DNA from: Vibrio owensii CAIM 1854 = LMG 25443
GTDB lineage: Bacteria > Pseudomonadota > Gammaproteobacteria > Enterobacterales > Vibrionaceae
DNA length: 64,000 bases
Direction of reading: 5' to 3'
NCBI RefSeq assembly: GCF_000817815.1
Contig: NZ_JPRD01000011.1
Location: 1 to 64,000 of the forward strand
Notes under the pieces: model-generated
The model's input: only the letters and a program-made list of their open reading frames with translations
What the model was told of the DNA's origin: nothing
The model's database searches: none
Shown here: positions 1 to 9,704 of the stretch, in pieces
Numbering within the stretch: position 1 is the stretch's first letter
How the letters are laid out: each line of letters begins with the position of its first letter
Program-made: the position numbers and the translations under genes

Positions 1-75
1 TAACTGATCGGCATTAGAGCGATTGCCCTGCCTTTGGTCGTATTGGAAGTTCGGTTGCTCTTACCTAATGCTGGA

Positions 76-2094
76 TCAACTCACTTGATGCAGTTCGTAT
101 TTATGCAGCATCGCTTGTTGATGCCCCGCGATGTCTGCGACTTGCTCTGAACTTTCGACCATAGATTCTAATTGGAGTTTGGTGTGTTCACCTTGGTCAG
201 AAATATGTGTAATGGCTTGCGACACGTCCGCCGTTGCTCGCTCTTGCTCTTCTGTCGCAACAGAAATCTGTTCGACACGCTGTTGGATATGCTGAACCGC
301 TTCGTTAATGTCTGCGAATGCCGATTTGACTTCATCACTCGACTGCAATGCGTAAGACATTTCCTCACGTGAGTCATTCACCGCTTTACGTGATCGTTCT
401 GCTGCTGCGACTAACTCATTCATCATTTCACGAATATTAGTGGTCTGCTGCGAAGTATCACTGGCTAACTTGCGAACCTCATCGGCGACGACTGCAAAAC
501 CTCGCCCTTGTTCCCCTGCACGCGCCGCTTCAATCGCCGCATTCAAAGCAAGTAAGTTGGTGTTATCGGCAATGCCACTGATCATATCAACCATCTCACG
601 AATCTGTTTTACTCGTTGGTCGAGTTCAATCATGGAGTGTTCATTGATGTTGAGTGAACTTTCTAGTGACTCCAAACGCTGACGGTTTTGCTCTACCACT
701 GCAACGCCTGTCACTGTGTGCCCCGTCGCTAAATGCGAATCTTCGGAAGAGGCATTCGTCACCGTCGCGATCTCTCTAATCGATGCCTCTAGTTGAGTAA
801 TGGTCGTCACCATGCTCGCCAGCGCTTCATTCTGCACAGTTAAGCTTTGATTGGTTTGCTCAGCCGCATCGTGGCTTATCTCAGCGGTTTGGTACAAGGT
901 TTCGCAGTTACGCGTAACGGTTGAAATCGAATCGTGTGTTGAGTCGATAACTTGGTTAAGTTTGCGTGCGACTTCTTTAAGTTCAAACGGGCCAATCTCT
1001 TGCGCTTTATCTCGGAAATCATGTTCCGTTAACGCGGAAAGACGAGTGAGGATGTTTTTCAAACCTCGATTGATCCAAGTGCGAAGGCCAAACCAAGTCA
1101 CTAACACCACGAGCGAGATAACGCCAGCGGCAACAACAACCATCAAACTGACGTTTTGAATGGTGCTGTGGACAATGGTTTCACGCTCATCAATCAGAGC
1201 AGAGGCGGAATCAGATACTTGGTCGAGCAAATACATGGTTTCGTTTGAGAGCTGAGAGGCACGTTGAAACTCGACCTTTTGCTGTTCGCTCTGCTCAAGT
1301 TTCGCCAGAATCAAACGCAAAACCCCATCATCTTTGAAGCCTGCTTGTACCATCTCATAAGGCGCAGTTAGGCTGGCGAACTCTGTCACTTCCGGATGCC
1401 ATTCTTTGAAGTCATCGTAAGCGAGGTTAATACCAGCGATACGGTTTCTCATTTCTCTGTATTCTTGCTCCGCTTTCTCTAACTCGGTTTGCATCATCAT
1501 GACCAAGAAGGTGCTTTCCATCGAGCTTGCAGACGCAATGAAGCGATTTGCCGCATCACTCGATTCAGGGTTGTCGTTGCTTAGAAAGGAGCTGATACGG
1601 TTCATCTCTGGACCAATCGAACTTAAACCATATCGAAACCCACCGACGGCCGAATTAATGTCGCTTTGCATCTGAATCACCGCAGACTGTTTCGATAAAA
1701 TGGAATTGGTGACTTGATGCAACTCAGCAACGTTTTCTTTGAGCATACTTGATAGGTGTTCAGCAACTCCGGAAGTTTGCTCTATGAGCCCGTCACTTTG
1801 CTGCGTTAGCTCTTCAATTTGAGAAGTGATAAGAGGAAGTTCATTCGGATCGGTAATTTGCATTCCATAGTTCAGCAGTTTGACCTGCTCTAAAACGTTC
1901 CTTGTGAGTGTCGCATTTGCCATTGCCATGGGTAACGCTTTTTGAGACAACTCTTCAAATTGTTCGCCAATCTGTTCCATTCCTTTGAAACTTGAGACAG
2001 AAAGGGCTATAACAAGTGCGATGATAGTTAAAAATGTTGCACTGATAGTCTGAATCAGTGAAAGAGAAAGGCGTAAACGTTTGCGCTCTGTCAT
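76..2094 (-). CDS. Methyl-accepting chemotaxis protein
   Basis: Inner-membrane chemoreceptor of about 672 residues that would signal to CheA/CheW. A first membrane segment lies near residues 15-37, followed by a long helical periplasmic region to about 310. A second membrane segment (rich in V, A and G) lies near 315-340, followed by a HAMP region. The cytoplasmic coiled coil contains the highly conserved MCP hairpin tip ([18 protein letters not shown]). The periplasmic part shows no recognisable Cache or PAS domain and looks like a four-helix-bundle sensor, so the ligand is unknown. There is no C-terminal CheR-tethering pentapeptide; the protein ends in HQVS. The ATG at 2094 is preferred over a TTG two codons upstream. 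The family call is secure. Confidence 0.95.
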   Translation of the reverse strand: MTERKRLRLSLSLIQTISATFLTIIALVIALSVSSFKGMEQIGEQFEELSQKALPMAMANATLTRNVLEQVKLLNYGMQITDPNELPLITSQIEELTQQSDGLIEQTSGVAEHLSSMLKENVAELHQVTNSILSKQSAVIQMQSDINSAVGGFRYGLSSIGPEMNRISSFLSNDNPESSDAANRFIASASSMESTFLVMMMQTELEKAEQEYREMRNRIAGINLAYDDFKEWHPEVTEFASLTAPYEMVQAGFKDDGVLRLILAKLEQSEQQKVEFQRASQLSNETMYLLDQVSDSASALIDERETIVHSTIQNVSLMVVVAAGVISLVVLVTWFGLRTWINRGLKNILTRLSALTEHDFRDKAQEIGPFELKEVARKLNQVIDSTHDSISTVTRNCETLYQTAEISHDAAEQTNQSLTVQNEALASMVTTITQLEASIREIATVTNASSEDSHLATGHTVTGVAVVEQNRQRLESLESSLNINEHSMIELDQRVKQIREMVDMISGIADNTNLLALNAAIEAARAGEQGRGFAVVADEVRKLASDTSQQTTNIREMMNELVAAAERSRKAVNDSREEMSYALQSSDEVKSAFADINEAVQHIQQRVEQISVATEEQERATADVSQAITHISDQGEHTKLQLESMVESSEQVADIAGHQQAMLHKYELHQVS

Positions 2095-2234
2095 AATCAA
2101 TTTATGTTCTTTCTTGGTTTTGAATCAACTTTCCGTTTACTTGTCACATAAGTGAGACAAAAACGTGATTTTCAGCCCATAGTAGGCATTGGTTATGACA
2201 CTAATATTTCAGTTTTAAGTCATGGAGATGACCT

Positions 2235-2723
2235 GTGTACAAAGTACGTCGTATATTTTTCCCTTTAATAATCAGTACGCTACTTAGTGCGTGTTCTTCT
2301 GGCCCAGACCCAGAAACGCAAGTAAACGCCTCCCTTCCAGTCAACCAACTTCTGTCCGACAATCAGGACTTGTTTCAGTTTTTTAATGAATGGGAAGGCA
2401 CGCCCTATCGTTTAGGCGGTACAAAAAAATCAGGCATAGACTGCTCCGCGTTTGTACAAAAAGCCTTTGTCGAGGCATACCAAATGTCATTGCCGCGAAC
2501 AACGCGCCAACAGTCAAAGCAAGGTGTTGAGATGAGTTGGTCTGATGCGCAGCAAGGCGACTTGGTATTTTTCAAGACCCGTAGAAGCACATACCATGTC
2601 GGTATCTACTTGGGTAATAAGCAGTTTATGCACGCTTCCACATCGAAAGGCGTGATCATTTCGAGAATCGACAACCCGTATTGGGCATCGAAATTTTGGC
2701 AAGTAAGAAGAGTTACAATGTAA
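2235..2723 (+). CDS. NlpC/P60 family lipoprotein (peptidoglycan endopeptidase)
   Basis: A 162-residue predicted lipoprotein with a GTG start preceded by GGAG at good spacing. The N-terminal signal ends in a lipobox (LLSAC, Cys about 20). The rest is an NlpC/P60 cysteine peptidase domain with the catalytic Cys in GIDCSAF, His in YHVGIYLG, and the conserved HAS motif. Proteins of this size and architecture (Spr/MepS-like) cleave peptidoglycan cross-links or stem peptides in the periplasm. It is divergent from the chemoreceptor gene and ends within a hairpin terminator. The precise bond cleaved is inferred from family only. Confidence 0.9.
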   Translation: MYKVRRIFFPLIISTLLSACSSGPDPETQVNASLPVNQLLSDNQDLFQFFNEWEGTPYRLGGTKKSGIDCSAFVQKAFVEAYQMSLPRTTRQQSKQGVEMSWSDAQQGDLVFFKTRRSTYHVGIYLGNKQFMHASTSKGVIISRIDNPYWASKFWQVRRVTM

Positions 2724-2732
2724 CTCTTCTTT
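2705..2732 (+). terminator. Hairpin terminator overlapping the NlpC/P60 stop codon
   Basis: Perfect 12-bp inverted repeat (AAGAAGAGTTAC / GTAACTCTTCTT) with a three-base loop, followed by a short T-rich stretch. The stop codon of the upstream gene lies within the stem. Confidence 0.75.
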
Positions 2733-2757
2733 GAATAGGAATGACGAGAGATTGGAA

Positions 2758-3102
2758 TCAGTCGTAGGTCGCGACAGCTGTATCGAACAAGTTCTTCACT
2801 AACGCAATGTATTCATCTAAAAAAGCGATCTGTTCATTGGTCGCTTTTTTCGTCCACACACCCGCTAGCACTTCACCCAAATCTTCTACTACCGCATCAG
2901 CTTCTTTTAGTAACTTAAAGCGCACACTTGAATGCAATTCTGGGTTTTGTTCGAATATCGCCATGATGTTCGACGCAACCATGTCAGTCACGACATCTTC
3001 AATGCTTTCTGATCCTGTGTCACCGATTTCAGACGTGAAAATATCTAAGTTAAGTGACAAGTGCTCGATTAGAGCGAGATATCCATCGGTTTCTACAACC
3101 AC
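2758..3102 (-). CDS. Small acidic DUF3802-like protein
   Basis: A 114-residue acidic, mostly helical soluble protein without signal or membrane segments. The start is GTG with an upstream GGAG. It resembles the uncharacterised DUF3802 family of Vibrio and relatives by size and overall composition; this is recognition from memory, not a search. It faces the NlpC/P60 gene convergently and lies downstream of the GGDEF gene on the same strand, about 140 bp away, so it is probably transcribed separately. No function can be assigned. Confidence 0.6.
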   Translation of the reverse strand: MVVETDGYLALIEHLSLNLDIFTSEIGDTGSESIEDVVTDMVASNIMAIFEQNPELHSSVRFKLLKEADAVVEDLGEVLAGVWTKKATNEQIAFLDEYIALVKNLFDTAVATYD

Positions 3103-3242
3103 TGTTTTTCTCCGTTTAGTGCAAGCCTTCGAAGCTGAAAGCGAAATAGTTTCAATAGTAAGACATGCCGAGAAAATTTCATTAACTTATTTCATATTAA
3201 TAAGCATTGATGCGTTAACTGAATGGTTTTCAACCAATTAGG

Positions 3243-4205
3243 TTAGTCATCTTCGTGACAACAGGTTTGATTTCGTCCATTTTCTTTAGCGCGATATAAC
3301 GCAGCATCGGCACTCTTAAGCCATTGTGTGTGACTCTCGAAGTACGATTTATACTCGCAAACGCCGATACTTATCGTGTAGTTAATCAAAAAGTCTTCAA
3401 CTTTCACGATTTCTTGCTCGATTCGCTTTCTTAAACGCTCTGCAAAATAGCTCGCCTGCTCTTGATTGGTATGCGGCAGTAGAACAGTGAACTCTTCCCC
3501 ACCGAAACGTCCACAAACATCACTGCTGCGTGCAGTTTTACGCAATAAGCTAGATGTACGACGAATCACTTCATCGCCAGTATGGTGGCCATAGGTGTCG
3601 TTGACCTTTTTAAAGTGGTCAATATCAAAGATCACCAACGAACTTGCCCCTTCAATGACTTTGAGTTGGGCAAACTCTTCTTTCAATGACTGCTCCCAGT
3701 ACGCACGATTAAACAGTCCCGTGAGACCGTCTTTACGACTGATTTCAGAAAGGTGCTGGTTGGTTTCTCTCAAGTGAATACGGTTACGCGCGGTTTCTGA
3801 GACATCGTTGATTTGAATCGCAATATGGCTCACTTCTCCTGAAAGTGAGCGCAATGGCGTGATAACTATGTCTTGGAACATAAGGTTGCTGCTGTTTGAA
3901 ACCGGCGAGAAGTTGTTGAACTTAAAAAGATATGGTCGGTTTTCCCAGCTAGAGAATGAACGCGTCTCTAAATCCGCCGACGTTTTCAGCTTTGTCTCTA
4001 ACCATGTTCGGGGTAGATCTTCAAAGTGATCAAATAAACACTCACCTAAGATGTTTTGCGACAGGATACCGCTGTAAGACTGCATGAAACTGTTCCACAC
4101 ACAGACTTTATACTCTTGGTCGAGTACGATAAGTCCAGAGTCCATGGTATCCAGAATTTGGGTAACCCAGTGAAAGTCTGCTATGTCCAGCGTGATTTCG
4201 GACAT
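3243..4205 (-). CDS. PAS-GGDEF diguanylate cyclase
   Basis: A 320-residue soluble protein. An N-terminal PAS-like sensory domain (about residues 10-125, starting ADFHWVTQILDTMDSGLIVLD) is followed by a GGDEF domain (about 155-315). The active-site signature is intact (GGEEF). An RxxD inhibitory site (RSSD) sits five residues before it, so catalysis and product inhibition both look possible. It makes c-di-GMP from GTP if active. Its ATG overlaps the stop of the upstream REC-CheC gene (TAATG), which implies translational coupling and a shared signalling role. No transmembrane segment is seen, so input is cytoplasmic. Confidence 0.93.
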   Translation of the reverse strand: MSEITLDIADFHWVTQILDTMDSGLIVLDQEYKVCVWNSFMQSYSGILSQNILGECLFDHFEDLPRTWLETKLKTSADLETRSFSSWENRPYLFKFNNFSPVSNSSNLMFQDIVITPLRSLSGEVSHIAIQINDVSETARNRIHLRETNQHLSEISRKDGLTGLFNRAYWEQSLKEEFAQLKVIEGASSLVIFDIDHFKKVNDTYGHHTGDEVIRRTSSLLRKTARSSDVCGRFGGEEFTVLLPHTNQEQASYFAERLRKRIEQEIVKVEDFLINYTISIGVCEYKSYFESHTQWLKSADAALYRAKENGRNQTCCHEDD

Positions 4206-5173
4206 TAGATTAACTCCATGATTTCATAGATGATTTCTACGGATGATTTATCTATCAAAAACAGAACTTCACACTCAAAGTCGAGTGCCTCTGCCATGTA
4301 GGTGTATTCGATGGTAAAGAGTTGGCCAGCTTCGCCCTTTTCTTCACTGAAAGGCGTAATGGTTTCAATGATACCTGGCTGACGCAGAGAGAATTGCTTA
4401 TCCAGTTGGTTACCTAAAGACGTTAGGAAAGAAGAAACCAACAAGTTAGAAACGTTTAAAATGATTTCATTGTGTGGCGTAAACTCCAGTAAGTACCCCA
4501 ACCGCTCACCGATTTGGTTGATGTCTTTACCGCGCAGGCAAACCAGTGCTTCACCGTGGATACCACCACCGACAAATCGCTGGGCAACCGCCACAGAGCT
4601 ATCTCGCCCGATCACATCCACCAGCGTCATATGAAGCTCGCCATAAGAAAGCGGCCCCACATGAGGCACTGGCAGTTGAATAAATTCGCGCAGATGGTCC
4701 GCCATGATTGCTGCACCTTTACCTAGCGCAATATTGGCCACCTCTCGGAACTTGGACAATGGGGTAATTTCTATGTTTGGCGTTGGTTCAGTTTCCAGAC
4801 TAGAACTAAAGGCGTAGTGCAACCCCAGACTTTCATACAAAGGAACGACTTGTTCTTCAGAGAGTGGTTTTGCAATAAAGTCTATTGCACCAAGATCTAA
4901 ACAACGTTGTTTGGCTTCTTGCTGGACGTCACCCGAAACGATGACAATCTTGGTTTGATGTTGGCTAACAGGCAGAGACTCTAGTACCTCGAATCCATCC
5001 ATTATCGGCATCGTCAAATCGAGAAACAAAACGTCAATATTTTGTTCCGCTAGGATTTTCAACGCCTCGTGACCATCTTGGGCTTCGAGAAGGTGCAATG
5101 ATGTATCTTGTACGATGGATCGGGAAATCAACTTTCGTGCGACTGCCGAATCATCACAAATCAGTATTTTCAT
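4205..5173 (-). CDS. Response regulator with C-terminal CheC-like phosphatase domain
   Basis: A single-domain receiver (about residues 1-115 from the chosen start, MKILICDDSAVARK) is fused to a CheC/CheX-like domain. The receiver has the acidic pair, the phospho-acceptor Asp in LFLDLTMP and the Lys in AKPL. The second domain shows both E-x-x-N type motifs of CheC phosphatases (EVANIALGKG and NEIILNVSNLLV). CheC proteins dephosphorylate CheY-P, so this may be a phosphorylation-gated phosphatase or adaptor. The frame stays open upstream to an ATG at 5233, but that would add 20 residues ahead of the normal receiver beta-strand, so 5173 is preferred. Coupled to the downstream PAS-GGDEF gene. Confidence 0.88.
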   Translation of the reverse strand: MKILICDDSAVARKLISRSIVQDTSLHLLEAQDGHEALKILAEQNIDVLFLDLTMPIMDGFEVLESLPVSQHQTKIVIVSGDVQQEAKQRCLDLGAIDFIAKPLSEEQVVPLYESLGLHYAFSSSLETEPTPNIEITPLSKFREVANIALGKGAAIMADHLREFIQLPVPHVGPLSYGELHMTLVDVIGRDSSVAVAQRFVGGGIHGEALVCLRGKDINQIGERLGYLLEFTPHNEIILNVSNLLVSSFLTSLGNQLDKQFSLRQPGIIETITPFSEEKGEAGQLFTIEYTYMAEALDFECEVLFLIDKSSVEIIYEIMELI

Positions 5174-5397
5174 GCCACCAATGGAACTAAAGTCAAAAAA
5201 ATTATAATACTCGTTGTATCTCAATAGCTCCATATGTTAAGTCGATAAATCATAGAGTTATAGGCGACATGATTCACACTTATGCACATTTTTCACTATG
5301 ACCGACGTATTTATTGTCGAAGTTTGCTCAAGTGCGCGTCAATCTTCCGCCGTTTATCCTAAACTATTGTTGGTCAAATAGATGAGCGAGGTTTTGT

Positions 5398-6264
5398 ATG
5401 TGGCAAGCAATATCGCAACAGCTTTCTGATACCTTAATGTTTGAATATCAAATCACCGAGAAAGTGAAACTTTCAGGCGGCGACATTAGCGAAAGCTATA
5501 TGATCAATGACGGAGAGCAACGCTATTTCGTCAAACTTAATGATCGGGATTTCTTAGCCAAGTTTGAAGTAGAAGCAGAAAGCCTTCACCTTTTGCGTGA
5601 AACCTCTACTCTATTTGTCCCTGAAGTCGTTTTAGTCGGTAAAACTAAAACGCACTCATTTATTATTCTTAATTACCTGCCAACCAAACCGCTCGAAGAT
5701 GCCAGCAACAGCTTTAAGTTTGGCCAACAACTGGCTCGCCTTCACTTGTGGGGTGAACAAAAAGAGTTCGGTTTCGACAGCGATAATTATATCGGGTCGA
5801 CACTTCAACCAAATCAATGGCACAAGAAATGGTGCGTCTTCTTCGCAGAGCAGCGCATCGGATGGCAATTACAATTGCTAAAAGAAAAAGGCGTATCTTT
5901 GGTTGATATCGATGACTTTATTGACGTCGTGAAACAGCTTTTAGCAAATCACTCACCTCAACCTTCTCTTCTGCACGGTGACCTGTGGAATGGAAACGTT
6001 GCACTGACCCCAGCAGGGCCTATTAGTTTTGATCCAGCCTGTTACTGGGGAGACCGAGAATGTGACCTCGCTATGACCGAGTTATTTGGGGGCTTCCAAC
6101 CTGATTTTTATCAAGGATATGAATCAGTTGCACCACTTTCGGTTGGCTATGAAGAACGTAAAGATATCTATAACCTCTATCATGTTCTTAACCATTGCAA
6201 CCTGTTTGGCGGACATTATTTGGAACAAGTGCAATCGATAATTAAGAAGATAATTTCTTATTGA
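5398..6264 (+). CDS. Fructosamine/ketosamine-3-kinase family protein
   Basis: A 288-residue soluble protein of the fructosamine kinase (YniA-like) family. These are aminoglycoside-phosphotransferase-fold enzymes that phosphorylate sugar-amine adducts on proteins, a deglycation pathway. Visible motifs are the N-terminal GGDISESY nucleotide loop, the FVKLN lysine, the catalytic LHGDLWNGN loop and the metal-binding ISFDPACYWGDRE segment. Length matches the family. It is preceded by a short intergenic region and followed by a strong terminator, so it is likely monocistronic. Confidence 0.92.
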   Translation: MWQAISQQLSDTLMFEYQITEKVKLSGGDISESYMINDGEQRYFVKLNDRDFLAKFEVEAESLHLLRETSTLFVPEVVLVGKTKTHSFIILNYLPTKPLEDASNSFKFGQQLARLHLWGEQKEFGFDSDNYIGSTLQPNQWHKKWCVFFAEQRIGWQLQLLKEKGVSLVDIDDFIDVVKQLLANHSPQPSLLHGDLWNGNVALTPAGPISFDPACYWGDRECDLAMTELFGGFQPDFYQGYESVAPLSVGYEERKDIYNLYHVLNHCNLFGGHYLEQVQSIIKKIISY

Positions 6265-6323
6265 TTTGGAAGGAAAAGATCATTGCTGAGTGTAAATTTT
6301 CGACGCATATCACTCTAGAGAAA

Positions 6324-6353
6324 GACCCCAAGCCCAACGTTGGGTTTGGGGTC
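6324..6353 (+). terminator. Strong intrinsic terminator after the fructosamine kinase gene
   Basis: A 14-bp stem (GACCCCAAGCCCAA / TTGGGTTTGGGGTC, one G-T position) with a two-base loop is followed by AACTTTT. Confidence 0.85.
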
Positions 6354-6516
6354 AACTTTTGTACTTATTTCGACTCAATTAGCAACAAGAGCACCTAATA
6401 TTCTAAGTAACTCGGCTTACGTTGTATCTCTAACCCTAAGAGACAAGCGAGTAAATAAGGGCTGTATTTTCTCTACAATAAAGTATTAAAAGCCCTGCAA
6501 TACTAGGAGTTTTTGT

Positions 6517-6711
6517 ATGCAAAATTACACTGAAAGACATGTGAAATGTCCCCACTGTGGGCACTCAATCGGCATCACTCTCGATGCAAGTAATGGTAAC
6601 CAAGAGTTCTATGATGACTGTCCGGCTTGTTGTCATGCGATTCACCTCAACATGAAAGTTGATGAGTTGCAGCAAAAGGTCGAATTGTTCATCGACGACA
6701 ACTACGAGTAG
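6517..6711 (+). CDS. CPXCG-motif cysteine-rich small protein
   Basis: A 64-residue protein with two metal-binding knuckles, CPHCG near residue 11 and CPAC near residue 36, followed by an acidic helical C-terminus. It matches the small CPXCG motif-containing family that is common in gammaproteobacteria and of unknown function. A clear AGGAG lies upstream of the ATG, and a terminator follows. A zinc-binding role is inferred from the cysteine spacing. Confidence 0.85.
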   Translation: MQNYTERHVKCPHCGHSIGITLDASNGNQEFYDDCPACCHAIHLNMKVDELQQKVELFIDDNYE

Positions 6712-6747
6712 GAACTCACATCCCCCCCTAAAAACAGAAGAAACAAA

Positions 6748-6775
6748 AAAGGAGCCTCAAGTGCTCCTTTATTAT
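6748..6775. terminator. Bidirectional intrinsic terminator
   Basis: Stem AAAGGAGC / GCTCCTTT with a seven-base loop. A-rich sequence lies on the left and T-rich sequence on the right, so it can serve both the CPXCG gene (+) and the split riboflavin synthase (-). Confidence 0.8.
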
Positions 6776-6828
6776 TTTTACCCTGTTACTTTTGCCTAAT
6801 AAAACAGAGTTAACTATTTCTCGCAGAA

Positions 6829-7195
6829 CTAAAGCTGCTTCGCTGCTAATACACGTTCTACCGTATCAACGATGGCTTGTGTTTGTGGATCGAATTCTAC
6901 GTTGATTTTTTCACCCACTTGGCGACGACCAAATAAGGTTCTTTCGAGCGTTTCCGGAATTAAGTGTACTGAGAAACGGTTGTCTTCGACTTCACCAATG
7001 GTCAGTGAGCACCCATCTAAGCCAATGTAGCCTTTCGCAAGCACATACTTCATCGACTCTTCTGGCAGGGTAAACCAAATGGTGCGGTTGTTTGGCGTAT
7101 CAATGACGTCTGCAATTTCTGCCATCAAGCTAATGTGACCAGACATGCTGTGACCGCCGATCTCATCACCGAACTTTGCTGCGTGTTCAATGTTG
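6829..7195 (-). pseudogene. ribE: Riboflavin synthase, C-terminal fragment (split by element)
   Basis: This holds the last 119 residues of the resident riboflavin synthase alpha chain plus the two residues (N-I) shared at the insertion point. It begins at the position corresponding to residue 85 of the intact protein ([13 protein letters not shown]) and includes the second lumazine-binding barrel ([30 protein letters not shown]). The reading frame continues upstream about 25 codons into the inserted element, where ATG codons near 7215-7226 could in principle start a truncated polypeptide, but no good ribosome binding site is seen. Joining it to the fragment at 13098-13349 through the AATGTTG repeat gives a continuous frame of about 203 residues. 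It is almost certainly non-functional as riboflavin synthase. Confidence 0.93.
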
Positions 7196-7230
7196 CCTAA
7201 CTGAAGTTTAATCATGCTATCATGATTAAA
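7189..7230. other. attL: left junction with core repeat and inverted-repeat arm
   Basis: The AATGTTG core (7189-7195) is followed eleven bases inside by a perfect inverted repeat, TTTAATCATG (7207-7216) and CATGATTAAA (7221-7230), with a four-base spacer. A related sequence sits just inside the other end of the element. This arrangement suits recombinase half-sites, but the recombinase start lies close by, so it could also be an operator. Confidence 0.65.
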
Positions 7231-7245
7231 AATGATGAGGGCGCT

Positions 7246-9246
7246 ATGAGAATACCGAAGATACACGTTTATGCTCGTGTGAGTACACTAGGACAGGTCG
7301 AGTCTGGTTTATCGCTTGGCCTGCAAACTAACGACGACATGATAAACGAATACTGCCAGCGATACGGTGCAGAACTTGGGAAAGTATACTCCGATCACGG
7401 TCGTAGTGCTTTTCATCAAAAAAATCTCGCTGGTAAGCTCGGTGACTTCCTGACCGATATGGCTGACAAGAATAATCTCGACGTTCAGGCTGGTGACTAT
7501 CTACTGGTTCGTGCGCTTGACCGTATTTCACGCGCAAATATGGACGATGCATTCTGGTTGTATCTTCAGATCATGCGCAGCGGTGTCTCAATACTAACAA
7601 CAATGGACAACCGTGAGTGCAAACCGAATGACTCTGTTAGCCAGATACTCGCTACTCTTAGTTTCGATCTAGCAGGCGAAGAATCGCGTAAAAAACAAGC
7701 CATAACGCTTGCTGCTATGCGTAAACGTATTAAGCAATACCAAACTGGTGAACGCGCACCATGTGGTAACCCTTACAACGTCTCAACTGGACTACCTTTC
7801 TACGCTTATGCTAAAGACAACGTTTGCTACATCGATGACCAAAAATTTCAGCTAGCTAAAGACATCTGCCAAATGGCATTGGATGGAAAAGGTAACGTTA
7901 CTTGCAGAGACTACCTAAGAAAACATGGTGTTGACTTAAACGTTGACTCCGTCGCGAGTGTGTTCAAGAGTGAGTGTCTTTATGGAGACAGACAAGTAAC
8001 CTTACTCGACTTAGATGCAACCAATAGACACCCTGAAAAGAAGAAAGTCTACTCTACCTTCATATTAAAAGATTACTTTCCCGCAGCTTGTACTAAAGAT
8101 GAGTTTCATCGCATTCGAGCCATCAAAGACAGCTACAAGATTCATGACAATCGTCGTGTTAGCTACTCAATACTTGGTGGTATTAGTCGTTTGTATTGTA
8201 AAGATACCGTTGCTATAGGCTCTCGTGAAAATGGTGGTATCTACAAATGCTCTTCACCTGAATGCGCATGTGGCTTCTATGCTAGGCAACAACTTTTAGA
8301 CTATATAGTACTGTCGTGTTTGTCTGAACACCAGATAGTCCCCGTAGAACCAGACAAGAGAAAAATTGAATCTATCCAACAACAAATCGGTGCTTACCAA
8401 CATCAACTTTCAACATTGAAGAAGATAATGTTTGATAACCCGCTTGCATTCGATCTAGCTGACCAAGACCGTCTCAGTGAACTATCAACTAAAATTCAAG
8501 AGCTTAATAATCAATTGACTATAGAACAAGAGAACCATGCGCATTCAAACTCATTCATTTCTTTAGACGACGTTAAGAACTGGCGTGAAAAGAAAGAAGC
8601 GTACATTTACGGTTCAGATGAAGACAAATTGGAAGCACGAGAAATTGTTCAACGATTGGTCAAAGAAATAAGAATTGTAGAAAATACAGTAACCATTAAA
8701 ACCATTGATAACAAAGTACATTGGTATTACATCCCTACTCCATCAAACCGTAGAAAGAAGGCGTATGTAAAACTACTAGTCAGCGATCATGCTCAAAACA
8801 TGCGTTCTATCAACGAAGCCTTGGACAAAGTCTGTTTTACCGAAGAAGAGATGAAAAACGGCAAGCATCATTACCCACTTGAAGCGTATGCACCAGACTT
8901 GGTGACTGTAGCTATTAAATCGCCGGCGAAAGAAAAAGACGAATTTGAACTCCTGCTAGAGACAGTCACCGAACCGTTTGTCTTTAAACGTCGTGTGCTT
9001 CTCTCTATGGGGTTATCAGCGAACCAATACCAAAGACACGCTTCAGTTGAAAAAGCCATTGAGAACGGTTTTTATGCGGTTTCTGTCGACTACACAAGCA
9101 AGAACTACAAATATCCCACTGATATTATTGTATCACCACGAGAAATAACTACAGATGATATTCATGCTCTTCTGTGTGTTCGTAAAATAAAAACAATTGA
9201 GAGTATCGCGCCAAAGCAAAGAGAATTCACGTCTAAGGTGTATTGA
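7246..9246 (+). CDS. Large serine recombinase (site-specific integrase)
   Basis: About 666 residues from the ATG at 7246. That start is chosen because GAGG precedes it at five bases; an ATG eight codons upstream lacks a ribosome binding site. The N-terminal resolvase domain has the catalytic Ser (YARVST, about residue 13) and the arginine motif (RALDRISR). A recombinase DNA-binding domain follows, then a zinc-ribbon-like segment ([13 protein letters not shown]) and a coiled-coil region, typical of large serine integrases. It would insert and excise the element by recombination between short att sites, consistent with the clean 7-bp core repeats. The first gene inside the left junction, it reads into the element. 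No separate directionality factor is recognised; the next gene is a candidate regulator. Confidence 0.94.
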   Translation: MRIPKIHVYARVSTLGQVESGLSLGLQTNDDMINEYCQRYGAELGKVYSDHGRSAFHQKNLAGKLGDFLTDMADKNNLDVQAGDYLLVRALDRISRANMDDAFWLYLQIMRSGVSILTTMDNRECKPNDSVSQILATLSFDLAGEESRKKQAITLAAMRKRIKQYQTGERAPCGNPYNVSTGLPFYAYAKDNVCYIDDQKFQLAKDICQMALDGKGNVTCRDYLRKHGVDLNVDSVASVFKSECLYGDRQVTLLDLDATNRHPEKKKVYSTFILKDYFPAACTKDEFHRIRAIKDSYKIHDNRRVSYSILGGISRLYCKDTVAIGSRENGGIYKCSSPECACGFYARQQLLDYIVLSCLSEHQIVPVEPDKRKIESIQQQIGAYQHQLSTLKKIMFDNPLAFDLADQDRLSELSTKIQELNNQLTIEQENHAHSNSFISLDDVKNWREKKEAYIYGSDEDKLEAREIVQRLVKEIRIVENTVTIKTIDNKVHWYYIPTPSNRRKKAYVKLLVSDHAQNMRSINEALDKVCFTEEEMKNGKHHYPLEAYAPDLVTVAIKSPAKEKDEFELLLETVTEPFVFKRRVLLSMGLSANQYQRHASVEKAIENGFYAVSVDYTSKNYKYPTDIIVSPREITTDDIHALLCVRKIKTIESIAPKQREFTSKVY

Positions 9247-9331
9247 GTTGGGTTAATGTTTATCAAGTTGATGACGGCTCGGTGTGATTTGTTAGATTTG
9301 AGAGTAAGTACTCCAGTCCAGAACTAAGTGT

Positions 9332-9604
9332 ATGAGTAACTCTACCTGCACCCATAACGGTGCAGACAGAATCATGAACCAAGTCACAGAAAAGAAAAAC
9401 ATTACTGGCTATAGAATCAAAGAGATACGGTTAAGTAAGGCGTGGTCTCAAGCTGATGTAGAGCGTGAATGTAGTTTGCGCGGTATCGATATTACACGTA
9501 GCAAGCTTGCCAAGATCGAAAGCGGAATGGTACGTGTGACCGATGAGATGATCAGAGACTTGTGTATCGTGCTAGGCACCGATGCTAATTCGTTATTTGA
9601 ATAA
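9332..9604 (+). CDS. XRE-family helix-turn-helix regulator
   Basis: A 90-residue protein whose C-terminal two-thirds is a lambda-repressor-like HTH (about residues 25-85: KEIRLSKAWSQADVE, then ITRSKLAKIESG). No metabolite or protease domain is present. It lies between the recombinase and the replacement riboflavin synthase on the same strand, so it may control recombinase or cargo expression, or act as a directionality factor; neither can be read from sequence. An internal ATG at 9374 is an alternative start, and neither start has a strong ribosome binding site. Confidence 0.82.
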   Translation: MSNSTCTHNGADRIMNQVTEKKNITGYRIKEIRLSKAWSQADVERECSLRGIDITRSKLAKIESGMVRVTDEMIRDLCIVLGTDANSLFE

Positions 9605-9704
9605 AGTACCAGCAGTAATGACAGCGCGATCTATCAATTACATTACAACTGGTTCAAAATACTGACTACTACACAGCCATATCGGTAAAACAGGAGAGCC
9701 AACA

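Noticed and set aside
1..75. Possible gene end or terminator left of the chemoreceptor
   Set aside because: Too little sequence is visible; no hairpin or frame can be supported.
9605..9704. FMN riboswitch upstream of the island riboflavin synthase
   Set aside because: The 100-bp leader is too short for, and shows none of, the conserved RFN element segments. The region upstream of the split resident gene also lacks them.
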